Of a stretch of 39,011 nt of DNA, positions 18,014 through 25,500 are shown one piece after another (position 1 is the stretch's first letter; the number at the start of each line of letters is the position of its first letter). The notes under the pieces are model-generated. The model searched no databases. It saw only the letters and a list, made by a program, of their open reading frames with translations, and had not been told where the DNA came from. Position numbers and translations under genes: made by a program. Location: the NCBI GenBank assembly GCA_022823865.1, contig JAJEHF010000172.1, positions 1 to 39,011 on the forward strand, given 5' to 3'. The stretch is from Bryobacterales bacterium (lineage in GTDB: Bacteria > Acidobacteriota > Terriglobia > Bryobacterales > UBA6623).

Positions 18014-19105
18014 ATGCCAGAAGCACAGGCGGCGCCGATTTCGGTGGCGTCCCGATTCCGCGGCGACGAGGAACGCTGGGCAGCGGTCGTGAACCGCGAC
18101 CATGCCGCCGCTGGCGAGTTTGTCTACTGCGTCAGGACGACCGGCGTCTATTGCCGGCCGGGCTGTGCGGCGCGGTTGCCGCGGCGCGAACACGTGTGCT
18201 TCCACGCATCCCCCGAGGACGCCGAGAACTCCGGCTTCCGGCCGTGTCGGCGCTGCCTTCCTCACGGGCCGGCCCTGGCCGAACGACATGCGCGGGCGGT
18301 GGCGGCCGCATGCCGTCTCGTGGAGACAGCGGAGGACCTGCCGGACCTCGACGCACTCGCGCAGGCGGCCGGCATGAGCCGGTTCCACTTCCATCGGGTA
18401 TTTAAGGCCGCCACCGGCTGCACACCGCGGGCGTACGCCGCTGCCCATCGCGCCGACAGGGCTCGTGAAGCCCTGCGGACGTCACGGACGGTCACCGACG
18501 CCATCTATGACTCCGGGTTCAATTCGAGCGGGCGGTTCTACGCGGCGTCACCGGAGATGCTCGGTATGGCCCCCGCGACCTTCCGGCGTGGCGGCGCGGG
18601 CGAGACGATCCGGTTCGCCATCGGCGAGTGTTCGCTGGGCTCCGTCCTGGTGGCGGCGACGGCCAAAGGTGTCTGCGCGATCCTGCTTGGCGACGATCCG
18701 GCCGCATTAGCGCGTGAGCTGGAGGACCGTTTCCCCCGGGCTGAGTTGGTCGGAGGAGACCGGGATTTCGAATCGCTCGTAGCCCGGGTCGTCGGTTTCG
18801 TCGAAGTCCCCGCGCTCGGTCTCGATTTGCCGCTCGACATCCGCGGAACGACGTTCCAGCGGCGGATCTGGCGGGCGCTTCAAGACATCCCCGCGGGTAC
18901 GACCGCCAGCTACCGTGCGATCGCCGATCGCGTCGGCTCGCCGAAGGCTGCACGGGCAGTCGCGCGTGCGTGCGCCTCCAACCCGCTCGCGGTCGCGATC
19001 CCCTGCCACCGGGTGGTCCGGAACGACGGCACCCTGGGAGGTTACCGCTGGGGGGTGGAGCGCAAGCGGGTCCTGCTTGACCGCGAGGCCTTCAGCGAGC
19101 GGTGA
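18014..19105 (+). CDS. ada: Bifunctional Ada: alkylation-response regulator and O6-methylguanine-DNA methyltransferase
   Basis: The product has 363 residues in three parts. The N-terminal zinc module has C47, C51, C78 and C81 (VYCRPGC, FRPCRRC); its reactive Cys accepts methyl groups from DNA phosphotriesters. An AraC-type helix-turn-helix region follows (LDALAQAAGMSRFHFHRVFK, then TVTDAIYDSGFNSSGRFY). The C-terminal methyltransferase domain carries the suicidal Cys331 in IPCHRVV and a closing GGYRWGVERKRVLL. Methylation of the N-terminal domain converts Ada into an activator of its own regulon. ATG 18014 (AGGA upstream) fits the family start; ATG 17993 is possible. No alkA or alkB neighbour is present. 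Confidence 0.93.
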   Translation: MPEAQAAPISVASRFRGDEERWAAVVNRDHAAAGEFVYCVRTTGVYCRPGCAARLPRREHVCFHASPEDAENSGFRPCRRCLPHGPALAERHARAVAAACRLVETAEDLPDLDALAQAAGMSRFHFHRVFKAATGCTPRAYAAAHRADRAREALRTSRTVTDAIYDSGFNSSGRFYAASPEMLGMAPATFRRGGAGETIRFAIGECSLGSVLVAATAKGVCAILLGDDPAALARELEDRFPRAELVGGDRDFESLVARVVGFVEVPALGLDLPLDIRGTTFQRRIWRALQDIPAGTTASYRAIADRVGSPKAARAVARACASNPLAVAIPCHRVVRNDGTLGGYRWGVERKRVLLDREAFSER

Positions 19106-19351
19106 ACCGTCACGCCGTGAGCCGAATCGTTGCCCGCACGCACAACATCCTTGGCCCCTGCGGGAAATCCGGAGTGATTCACGGCGCCGCTGGGAATGGG
19201 AATTACCTCGGGTGTCTGCGTCGGTGCGCATCGCCCGTGGCGCACATCCTTTCATCTGGATGCAGTCTTGACGAAAACGGCGCGTATGTGGTGTAAATCC
19301 AACATATGCAGATACAATCTTTCGAGAATTCAGACTCGGTTTCTAGATATC

Positions 19352-19380
19352 TTGACATATAATCTATAAATAGATATAAT
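19352..19380 (+). promoter_or_regulatory. Perfect consensus sigma-70 promoter
   Basis: TTGACA (19352-19357), a 17-bp spacer and TATAAT (19375-19380) match the bacterial housekeeping consensus at every position. This is striking in such GC-rich DNA. It points at the TrbB-like gene beginning 128 nt downstream and suggests a promoter adapted for expression in many hosts, as on mobile elements. Confidence 0.8.
19362..19375. promoter_or_regulatory. Operator-like palindrome between the -35 and -10 boxes
   Basis: ATCTAT-AA-ATAGAT is a perfect 6-2-6 inverted repeat lying almost wholly within the promoter spacer. A dimeric repressor bound here would exclude RNA polymerase. No regulator gene is adjacent, so the ligand protein is unknown. 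Confidence 0.45.
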
Positions 19381-19507
19381 TGGCACGCTGTCGATCTCTC
19401 GGGCCGCTGTCCGTCTGGACCTCGCTTCGCGTAGCGGAGAGAGTGTTGAGACCTGTGGCGCGGCTTCAGCTGTCGGTGGCTGCGCGTGTCGTTCAGGAGG
19501 TCCGCAG

Positions 19508-20518
19508 ATGAGTCTGTGCAACGAACCGAGCTTTCGCCTGATCGCGCCGTTCCTGCGGCCCGTCATGGGACTGCTCGATGACGATTCGGTCAGCGAGGTC
19601 ATGGTGAATCCGGGAGCGGTCTTTGTCGAGCGCGGCGGAATGCTGGAGCGTGTGGAAGGGGTCGCGCTCGATCCCAAGCACGTGCGGCAGGCCGCCCTGG
19701 CGATCGCCCGCAGCCAGGGCGACGACATCAGCGCCGAGCGCCCCCTGTTGGACGCCCGGCTTCCGGACGGCTCGCGCATCGCCGCCGCCCTGCCGCCGTG
19801 CAGCTTTGGCGGACCGGCGCTGACGATCCGCAAGTTTGCGCGGCGGCGGCTGGCGTTGGACGACCTCGTCGCTTCTGCCAGCCTGTCCGAGGCCGTCGCG
19901 CAGGGAGTGCGACGGGCCGTAGACGAGCGGCGCAACATCCTCGTCAGCGGCGGGACGGGCACCGGAAAGACCACGCTGCTGGCGGCGATCGCCCGCTTGA
20001 TCCCCGCGGACGAGCGCGTGGTGACGATCGAAGACACTGTGGAGCTACAGCTCGATCATCCGAATCTGGTTCGGTTCGAGGCGCGGCGACAGACAGACGG
20101 CGCGCCGGCGGTCACGGTGCGGGATCTGGTCCGGGCGGCGCTGCGCCACCGCCCGGACCGGATCGTCCTCGGAGAGGTCCGCGGCGGCGAGGCGTGGGAT
20201 CTGCTGCAGGCCCTCAACACCGGGCATGACGGGTCGCTTTCGACCTTGCACGCGAGTTCGGCCGCCAACGCGCTCAAGCGCTGCACGTCCTGCGTCCTGC
20301 AGGCGGGCATCGGATTGCCGTGGGAGGCAGTGCAGGACCTGGTCGGCGACGTCGTCGATGTGGTGTTGCACCTCGAGCGCCGCGACGGCCGCCGCAAGGT
20401 GGTCGAGGCCCTGAGGGTAGACCGCTTCAACTGGTCCACCCGCCAGTGGGAGTGCCGACCGGTCGAGACCGATGGAGTATCCGGCGGTTCTGACTTGAGA
20501 GGAGGGGAGCAGCAATGA
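19508..20518 (+). CDS. trbB: TrbB/VirB11-like type IV secretion ATPase
   Basis: The 336-residue protein has the layout of conjugative-transfer ATPases. An N-terminal domain (SEVMVNPGAVFVERGGMLE) is followed by Walker A GGTGTGKT at 148-155, an acidic Asp box (VVTIEDTVELQ), Walker B-like RIVLGEVRG at 218-226, and the His box GSLSTLHA near 242-249. These hexameric ATPases power pilus assembly and substrate transfer at the inner membrane. AGGAGGT (19495-19501) precedes the ATG by 6 nt, an unusually strong site. Its usual partners (trbC-L, relaxase, coupling protein) are absent within the window, so it is an orphan. A small ORF and an ardC-like gene follow with overlapping ends. Confidence 0.9.
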   Translation: MSLCNEPSFRLIAPFLRPVMGLLDDDSVSEVMVNPGAVFVERGGMLERVEGVALDPKHVRQAALAIARSQGDDISAERPLLDARLPDGSRIAAALPPCSFGGPALTIRKFARRRLALDDLVASASLSEAVAQGVRRAVDERRNILVSGGTGTGKTTLLAAIARLIPADERVVTIEDTVELQLDHPNLVRFEARRQTDGAPAVTVRDLVRAALRHRPDRIVLGEVRGGEAWDLLQALNTGHDGSLSTLHASSAANALKRCTSCVLQAGIGLPWEAVQDLVGDVVDVVLHLERRDGRRKVVEALRVDRFNWSTRQWECRPVETDGVSGGSDLRGGEQQ

Positions 20519-20745
20519 AGCGAAGCGAACGAATTGGCGGCAAAGCGGTGCCATTGCGCCGCGCCGAGACTGCGGCCGAGGTCGGCCTGCTGCTCAAGCC
20601 CGGAGTGATCGTCGAAATGGATCCCGAGACGGCCGCCGCGTGCGGCGCCTGTCCGGACGACTGCACCGACTGGAAAGAGGCCCTAGAGGCAGCAGAGGAT
20701 CCGTTCGAGTTCGGCGACGAGGGGAGCGGCGATGAAGCCGCTTGA
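20515..20745 (+). CDS. Small acidic protein with a CxxCxxxC motif, unknown function
   Basis: This 76-residue protein overlaps the trbB stop by 4 nt (ATGA), with a GAGGAGGGGAG ribosome-binding site. It overlaps the ardC-like start by 14 nt. The N-terminus is basic, the middle has LLLKPGVIVEMDPETAAA, and CGACPDDC could bind a metal. The C-terminus is strongly acidic (EALEAAEDPFEFGDEG). I do not recognise the family. The tight coupling on both sides argues that it is a real gene; an accessory factor or DNA-mimic-like antirestriction helper is conceivable but speculative. Confidence 0.65.
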   Translation: MKRSERIGGKAVPLRRAETAAEVGLLLKPGVIVEMDPETAAACGACPDDCTDWKEALEAAEDPFEFGDEGSGDEAA

Positions 20746-21850
20746 CTCGAAGAGCCGGGACGACTACTTCCGCCGCGTCGCCGATGTGCTGATCGCCCAG
20801 ATCGAAGCCGGGACCGTGCCTTGGGTGCAGTCTTGGCAGCCGGGCGAGCGGGCGCAGCCCTACAACGTCAGGACTGGCAAGACGTACCGCGGCGGCAACG
20901 CGACCTGGCTGGCGAGCGTTGCACAGATGCGCGGATACCAAGACGAGCGGTGGGGCACCTACCGGCAAATCCAAGAGGCCGGCGGTCACGTGCGCCGGGG
21001 GCAGAAGGGAGCCTCGATCATCTACTGGCAGTGGGAAGCGAGGCAGCTGGCCCGGGACAACGCTGGCAAGCCCGTTCTCGACGACAAAGCCCAGCCGGTC
21101 TACGAAGTCACCAAGCTCGAAAGACCGCGGTCCTATACATATACGGTGTTCAACGCAGAGCAGGCGACTGGGTTGCCGCCAAGGCCGCTGAGAGAGGCCG
21201 GGCACCAATGGGAGCGAAACGAACGGGTTGAGAAGCTAATCAAGAATTGCGGGGCGGCAGTGGAGCACAACCACCAAGACCGCGTGTTCTACGACTTGGG
21301 GAGGGACTTGATCGTTATGCCGCACCGCGAACAGTTCCCCAACTCTGCCGGGTACTACCAGTCGGCCCTGCACGAGCTCGGGCACTGGACGGGCCATCCA
21401 GACCGGATGAACCGGGAGTCGCTCGTCGACGGCATCCGGCAGGGCCCGAAGTCGCGGGAGTATTCGCGGGAGGAGTTGCGGGCCGAGATCAGTTCAATGA
21501 TCACCGGGGACCGGTTGGATGTGGGGCACGACGGATCGAGGACAGCAGCGTACGTCGAGCACTGGGTGAAGACGTTGAAAGATCACCCCCAAGAGATCTA
21601 TCTGGCGAGCCGCGACGCGCAGGGCATCAGTGACTACCTGATGGAGCGCGGCAGGATGCTGGAGCAGGAAAGGGAGAGCGTACAGGAGAGACAGATCAGC
21701 GAGCCTGATCGTCAACAGATTAACGCGGGTCTTGGTCCGGGCAGCCGGCGTGAGTATCCAACAGTCGAAGTACCACGCTTCCCTCCGCCGAGCCCGTCTT
21801 GGCCGGACAGGGCAGCGGAAAGGGATCGTGGGATGGGGCCTACTCGGTAG
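20732..21850 (+). CDS. ardC: ArdC-like antirestriction protein (ssDNA-binding domain plus zincin metallopeptidase)
   Basis: The product has 372 residues. The N-terminal ~130 residues match the ArdC/DUF1738 ssDNA-binding domain (YFRRVADVLIAQIEAGTVPW, then YRGGNATWLAS, and RRGQKGASIIYW). The C-terminal part is a zincin-like peptidase with HELGH at 214-218 and a downstream EELRAEISS supplying a candidate third ligand (E252). ArdC of conjugative plasmids binds ssDNA and protects incoming DNA from restriction. The gene is third in a coupled cassette behind the TrbB-like ATPase, consistent with a plasmid or ICE origin. The tail after residue ~320 is Pro/Arg-rich and unconserved. Confidence 0.88.
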   Translation: MKPLDSKSRDDYFRRVADVLIAQIEAGTVPWVQSWQPGERAQPYNVRTGKTYRGGNATWLASVAQMRGYQDERWGTYRQIQEAGGHVRRGQKGASIIYWQWEARQLARDNAGKPVLDDKAQPVYEVTKLERPRSYTYTVFNAEQATGLPPRPLREAGHQWERNERVEKLIKNCGAAVEHNHQDRVFYDLGRDLIVMPHREQFPNSAGYYQSALHELGHWTGHPDRMNRESLVDGIRQGPKSREYSREELRAEISSMITGDRLDVGHDGSRTAAYVEHWVKTLKDHPQEIYLASRDAQGISDYLMERGRMLEQERESVQERQISEPDRQQINAGLGPGSRREYPTVEVPRFPPPSPSWPDRAAERDRGMGPTR

Positions 21851-21852
21851 CG

Positions 21853-22833
21853 TTACGTTTGCTGGCCGAGCCGGGCGAGTAGGGCGTCCCCGCTGTCGCA
21901 AACCATCAGCCACTCGCCGATTTGCTCCAAACGGTCCGCGTCAGCGATCCGATCGAGCGGTGCGGCAAGGCTGCCCGCCAGCGCGTCGCCAAAACGGACT
22001 CGTGCCTGCCGCAGAAGCAGCTTGCGCTCCCCTTCCAACGCCTCGCGCCGACCCTCCGCCCTCATGCGGTCAGCCCATGTCTCGCTCTCAGTTTCCAGCA
22101 TGTCCAACACCTCCTCAAGATTATCACTCTTCACTGTGCCAGTCACTCCCAGTTCCGGGATGCGCACCTGCGAGATCCATGCCGCGAACGCTCCGGCCAG
22201 CCCGGCGTGGCCTTCACTCTGGGACCACTTCCGAAGCGGTTCCGCTACCTCCAGCAGGGCCTCGGGACTCTCGCAGCGCTGCATGCGCCCGAGCAGCACG
22301 GCCAGATTCGCGTCGCCACCGGGGTCCGCCCAGCGCCGTAGGTCCAGCACCGGACACTCCATTCTGGGGATGTCTTGCTCCGCGTCCGCGCAGCTCACCG
22401 TGATTGCCTCGCCCACCTCGCCTACCGCAGTCCATTTGCGCTCCCCGCTGTAGATCGTGAGATGCTTGACGCGTGGTACTGCCGCAGCTGAATACGCCGA
22501 CTCCTGCGGCGGCGACTGGCTCAATGCCAGATAGAGGGTCGCCACTGCGTGGAGCATGCGGAACGGTATGGTCGGATCCACCTCGGACTGGCATTCGACC
22601 AGCAGGAAGGTGATTGTGCCGTCAGCCAGGCTAAGCCGCCAGACTGCGTCGGGCAGGCGCTGCGCCAGTTTCGGGTCGACGAAGTTGGCGTTGGCGTCTT
22701 CGATTGCTTCGACCTCGGCCTCATCGATACCGGCCAAAGGATGGGCGCGGAGCAGGTGGCGGATAAAAGTCTGGTTGTGCACGAAACGCTTGAAGGCGGG
22801 ATCGCGCGGGACACGCATTTCGATGACGGGCAT
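21853..22833 (-). CDS. Rpn-like PD-(D/E)XK nuclease-family protein
   Basis: The 326-residue protein has the arrangement of Rpn/transposase-31-like nucleases: an N-terminal helical segment (VPRDPAFKRFVHNQTFIRHL), then D62 in LPDAVWRLSL and E80-C-Q82 in FLLVECQSEVD, with FRMLHAVATLYL following. In this family Gln can replace the catalytic Lys. The C-terminal half is helical and ends in a charged region (EGRREALEGERKLLL) like DUF4351-type tails. These proteins are linked to recombination-promoting DNA cleavage. ATG 22833 is chosen because the upstream extension is unlike the family. It ends 2 nt from the convergent ardC-like stop. Confidence 0.72.
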   Translation of the reverse strand: MPVIEMRVPRDPAFKRFVHNQTFIRHLLRAHPLAGIDEAEVEAIEDANANFVDPKLAQRLPDAVWRLSLADGTITFLLVECQSEVDPTIPFRMLHAVATLYLALSQSPPQESAYSAAAVPRVKHLTIYSGERKWTAVGEVGEAITVSCADAEQDIPRMECPVLDLRRWADPGGDANLAVLLGRMQRCESPEALLEVAEPLRKWSQSEGHAGLAGAFAAWISQVRIPELGVTGTVKSDNLEEVLDMLETESETWADRMRAEGRREALEGERKLLLRQARVRFGDALAGSLAAPLDRIADADRLEQIGEWLMVCDSGDALLARLGQQT

Positions 22834-23331
22834 GGCAGGTAGCGGTGGCAAGCCGCGGGCGGGCCTATAACAGTCGGCTAAGGCCGTTGCATTTCGGGAT
22901 TGTAGCGAAGCGATCCGCGTGCTCCGGAACCCGCGTGGCAAGGTTCTGACTCTGGTTCCGCGATTGCTCACCGTGTGCTAGGGCCTGCCTTGCATCCAAC
23001 GCTGCACGATACTCTCCGGGCTCTAGTCCGAACCCAAGCAACGAACCACTGATCAGGGCTGTTCAGCGATATTGGTGCCGCACTCCCGCACGCTGGAATG
23101 CACCGCAGAAACGCGATTTCTTGCCACGAGGCCAGTCCCTCGGCGATCCCGGTCAGGTGCGTGGATAGGCCCGTCCGGACTCTTGCGCCATTCAGAGGGA
23201 ATCGGCGCTAATCGCCGCCACGGGCCAATCCAGACAATCGCACCGCTCGCGATAGCCCCTGAAGCCGCGCCGCTTTAGCGTTCTGGGCCGAAATCACGCT
23301 AGACACGAGTCCAGTGACCCGCCTCGAAGCG
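22834..23331. other. Intergenic stretch, no gene seen
   Basis: About 500 bp of GC-rich sequence between two minus-strand genes. No start codon with a ribosome-binding site, no conserved protein segment, no tRNA-like structure and no strong hairpin were recognised. It probably contains the Rpn-like gene's promoter. Confidence 0.35.
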
Positions 23332-23874
23332 TCACTCGTCGCGCACGCGATCGAGGCAGTCCATGATCACCTCAATATTCGTTTCGGGAATGTGATCGCG
23401 GGGGAAGACCGCGTGATGGATCGCCTCGACGTGCTGCAGGGTGGAGATGTCTAGCCGGCGGATAAGAAACTGGATGTCATCGCGGGCACCCGGCCGGCCC
23501 GCCCGGACTTTCATGGCAAGGAGCTGTTCGGCGCTGGCCCCCGTGACGGAGAGATGGGGTGAGTCGTAGACGACGACCGGTCGGGTATCCGGGCGAGGAA
23601 CCGGCCAAGGCGCCGTACGCACGGCGTCGTTGAGCCAGTCCCGCGGCAGCCCCAGCTCTCGCGCGACGTCCCCTGCGGCCTGCAGGACCTCGTCGCGCCG
23701 ATCGACCTCTAGCACATCGACATCGCCAGTGGCGCGAAGGCAGCGGTGCGCCAGGATCATCGCCGCGCCGCCTACGACGTAGATATGAGCCTTGATGTCG
23801 TGCTCGGCAAGCTGCCGGGAAAGGCCGTCGAAGGCTCGGCGGAGCGCCGGGGCTTCGAAGGTCCGCGAATCAGG
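23332..23874 (-). CDS. DUF6036-like nucleotidyltransferase domain protein, start codon missing
   Basis: About 180 residues follow the poly-C tract (minus strand). They contain a nucleotidyltransferase core, IYVVGGAAMILAHRCLRATG and DVDVLEVDRRDEV, where the GG and DVD motifs match the metal-binding site of MNT/AbiEii-type enzymes. VTGASAEQLLAMKVRAGRPG and ARDDIQFLIRRL close the domain. No ATG, GTG or TTG lies between the homopolymer and the first conserved block, so the gene either fuses to the upstream frame or its start was lost. Losing one C from the 16-C run would join it in frame to the upstream ORF. Members usually sit behind a small helical regulator, as here, in toxin-antitoxin-like pairs. 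Confidence 0.65.
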   Translation of the reverse strand, partial: PDSRTFEAPALRRAFDGLSRQLAEHDIKAHIYVVGGAAMILAHRCLRATGDVDVLEVDRRDEVLQAAGDVARELGLPRDWLNDAVRTAPWPVPRPDTRPVVVYDSPHLSVTGASAEQLLAMKVRAGRPGARDDIQFLIRRLDISTLQHVEAIHHAVFPRDHIPETNIEVIMDCLDRVRDE

Positions 23875-24298
23875 CGGGGGGGGGGGGGGGGAGCCACTCG
23901 TGCTTTTCTCCGCCCCGCGCGTCGAGGTCGCGGGGGTCGGGGATCGTGGCATGTCGGGTGAAAGCCGCGGGAGCGTACAGAACGGAATCGCGCGCGGCCA
24001 GGCGCGTCCTGGCGGCAACCCACGGCCTATCGAGGAATCGCTCGGGCTCGTCAACCCAGGCTGGCACGGGATGGCCGTGCAGGCGCGCGATGTGCTCCAC
24101 CACCGCAGCCAGGAAGGCGTCCCACGGCTGCTTCCCCGTCAGCTCCGGGCGCTCTGCCAACGCCGCGGCCTGCTCGGCGTGGCTCAACCCATGAAACTCC
24201 CGCGGCAGCTGGTGGATGAGGACGCGGTAAAGGAAAACATCGTCGTCATCGTCGGCGATGAACCGGCTGTAGCCGGGCAATGTGTACCAGCGCGGCAT
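23870..24298 (-). CDS. Partner protein of the DUF6036-like nucleotidyltransferase, unknown function
   Basis: The product has 142 residues and begins MPRWYTLPGYSRFIADDDDD. It contains LYRVLIHQLPREFHGLSHAE, an alpha-helical core with WDAFLAAVVEHIARLHG, then VPAWVDEPERFLDRPW and ending APAAFTRHATIPDPRDLDARGG. This C-terminal pattern resembles XRE-like regulators found upstream of DUF6036 nucleotidyltransferase genes, but the usual N-terminal helix-turn-helix is not evident. The last residues (five Pro, Ala, stop) are encoded by the homopolymer, so the true C-terminus is uncertain. It would be the antitoxin-like component if the pair is a toxin-antitoxin module. Confidence 0.55.
   Translation of the reverse strand: MPRWYTLPGYSRFIADDDDDVFLYRVLIHQLPREFHGLSHAEQAAALAERPELTGKQPWDAFLAAVVEHIARLHGHPVPAWVDEPERFLDRPWVAARTRLAARDSVLYAPAAFTRHATIPDPRDLDARGGEKHEWLPPPPPA
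23876..23891. repeat. Poly-G tract of 16 bases
   Basis: Sixteen consecutive G on the plus strand (C on the coding strand) sit exactly at the junction of two minus-strand ORFs. Such tracts slip in replication and are also a classic sequencing or assembly artefact. Confidence 0.95.
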
Positions 24299-24463
24299 GC
24301 TGTCAGTATGCGCCACCGTCCCAGCCGCGGAGTAGCATCTGGGTACTTCGAAGACAGTAGACTTCGTCGTCCTGATGGGCAACCTCGGCAACGACGCATC
24401 GTCCGCGGAGGTGAACGGCGCCGCACTCGCCGAGATCCGGATGGCAACGGAGTGCTCGTCGCG

Positions 24464-25027
24464 CTAGGCGGACGAGAGCTTCAGTTTGTCCTGTGCTCGT
24501 CTCAACATGAACAATTCGTCCTGACTGGCCCGTCTCTCCATATCTCGGCGCAGCTTCGACGAGCACCTCGAAAGAAAGGCGTCCCAATCCTCCTCGCCCT
24601 TGAATTCCACCTCCGACTTTTCGGCAACGCTTACCAGCACTGCCTTTTTCGACGCTTGCACCAGACGCAGAATGTTCAGAACCGTTCCGGGGCTCTGACC
24701 ATCCCAAATCATCAGCCCGAACTCGGCTTGCTGCGCCATTTCACGATCCTTGGCAGCGTAGAACTGAAAGTTCTTTTCGCGCTCCCCAGCGTTGACGGTA
24801 CAGGTTTCCCATTGACCGAGGTTGTTGCGGATGGTATCACCCGAGCAGTACACCGTCACCTTGTCGTATCTTGCCTCCGCAAGGTACTTCTGCACCGCCT
24901 TGTCAGCCCCGTTTGCGTCCCCGACCAAGATCGCGAATCCCTTGGCCACGACGTTGTCGATCCGGGTCTTCGCCTCCACCGGTAGACGCTTTACCTGCCG
25001 GGAGCCGCCAACGAACACGGTAGTCAC
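24464..25027 (-). CDS. SLOG-like (YspA/DprA-type Rossmannoid) nucleotide-binding protein
   Basis: The 187-residue protein begins TTVFVGGSR (GGSR at 7-10) and continues with FAILVGDANGADKAVQKYLA, the pattern of the SLOG fold that binds nucleotides or nucleotide-derived messengers. VTVYCSGDTIRNNLGQW, then FYAAKDREMAQQAEFGLMIW and SPGTVLNILRLVQASKKAVL complete the Rossmannoid core. The last ~50 residues form a basic and acidic helical tail. SLOG proteins act as sensors or as nucleoside-processing enzymes in several conflict systems; this one's role is unknown. GTG start with GGAG 8 nt upstream. Neighbouring toxin-like and nuclease-like genes suggest a defence patch. Confidence 0.72.
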   Translation of the reverse strand: MTTVFVGGSRQVKRLPVEAKTRIDNVVAKGFAILVGDANGADKAVQKYLAEARYDKVTVYCSGDTIRNNLGQWETCTVNAGEREKNFQFYAAKDREMAQQAEFGLMIWDGQSPGTVLNILRLVQASKKAVLVSVAEKSEVEFKGEEDWDAFLSRCSSKLRRDMERRASQDELFMLRRAQDKLKLSSA

Positions 25028-25500
25028 TGAATGCTCCGCGTTGTCGTTATTGTCAGCGCGTGCACGGCCTTGGCCCTTCCCTCCGTCACGAGCAACTCCC
25101 TCACCGCGTTCATCCTAGCGCCGGAACGGTACAAGATTCCGGCCGGAGATCCCGAGAGTCTTGTCACTATGCTCGCTCCCAAATCGAAACGGACCGCTCA
25201 CGCTTCACGGTCTCCAACCTACACGGCAGCTCCGGGTTCTCGTACCTGAGGCCGTTGAAACTGCGGCATACACGATTTGAGTACGCCATTAAGTGAATCT
25301 ACTCAATGGCGTACTAAATTGCTCGGCAGGCACACACGCCCCCGTGGTTCCGACTTTGAGGAAGGACCGCTTGTGCCACCCGAAATCAAACGAGCATGCG
25401 GCTACAGTTAAGTCACCACGGTGCTGCTGCGACTAAAGTACAGCGAGCAGGGCGCATAGGGCTTCTAGGCGATAATCTCCTGCGAGTGATCTAGGAAGTG
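25028..25500. other. Intergenic region containing a long imperfect palindrome
   Basis: No convincing gene. At 25280-25315 two 15-nt arms beginning AGTACGCCATT and ending AATGGCGTACT pair with one A/C mismatch (25291/25304) around a GAATCT loop. There is no U tract on either side. The surroundings are less GC-rich than the flanking genes. Promoters for the divergent SLOG-like and aldolase-like genes must be here. Confidence 0.65.

Larger units (their letters stand above)
19106..19507. other. Long leader region of the trbB-ardC cassette
   Basis: No gene is seen. The first half is GC-rich and unremarkable. From about 19270 the sequence turns distinctly AT-rich and carries the promoter at 19352-19380. 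The untranslated leader from the promoter to the trbB ATG is about 120 nt. Confidence 0.5.

Noticed and set aside
21732-22453. Plus-strand frames continuing past the ArdC-like stop
   Set aside because: They are antisense to the Rpn-like gene and compositionally artefactual.
25031-25249. Plus-strand 72-codon frame with a hydrophobic start
   Set aside because: No ribosome-binding site and low-complexity Ser/Thr/Pro continuation; it overlaps the promoter region of the SLOG-like gene.
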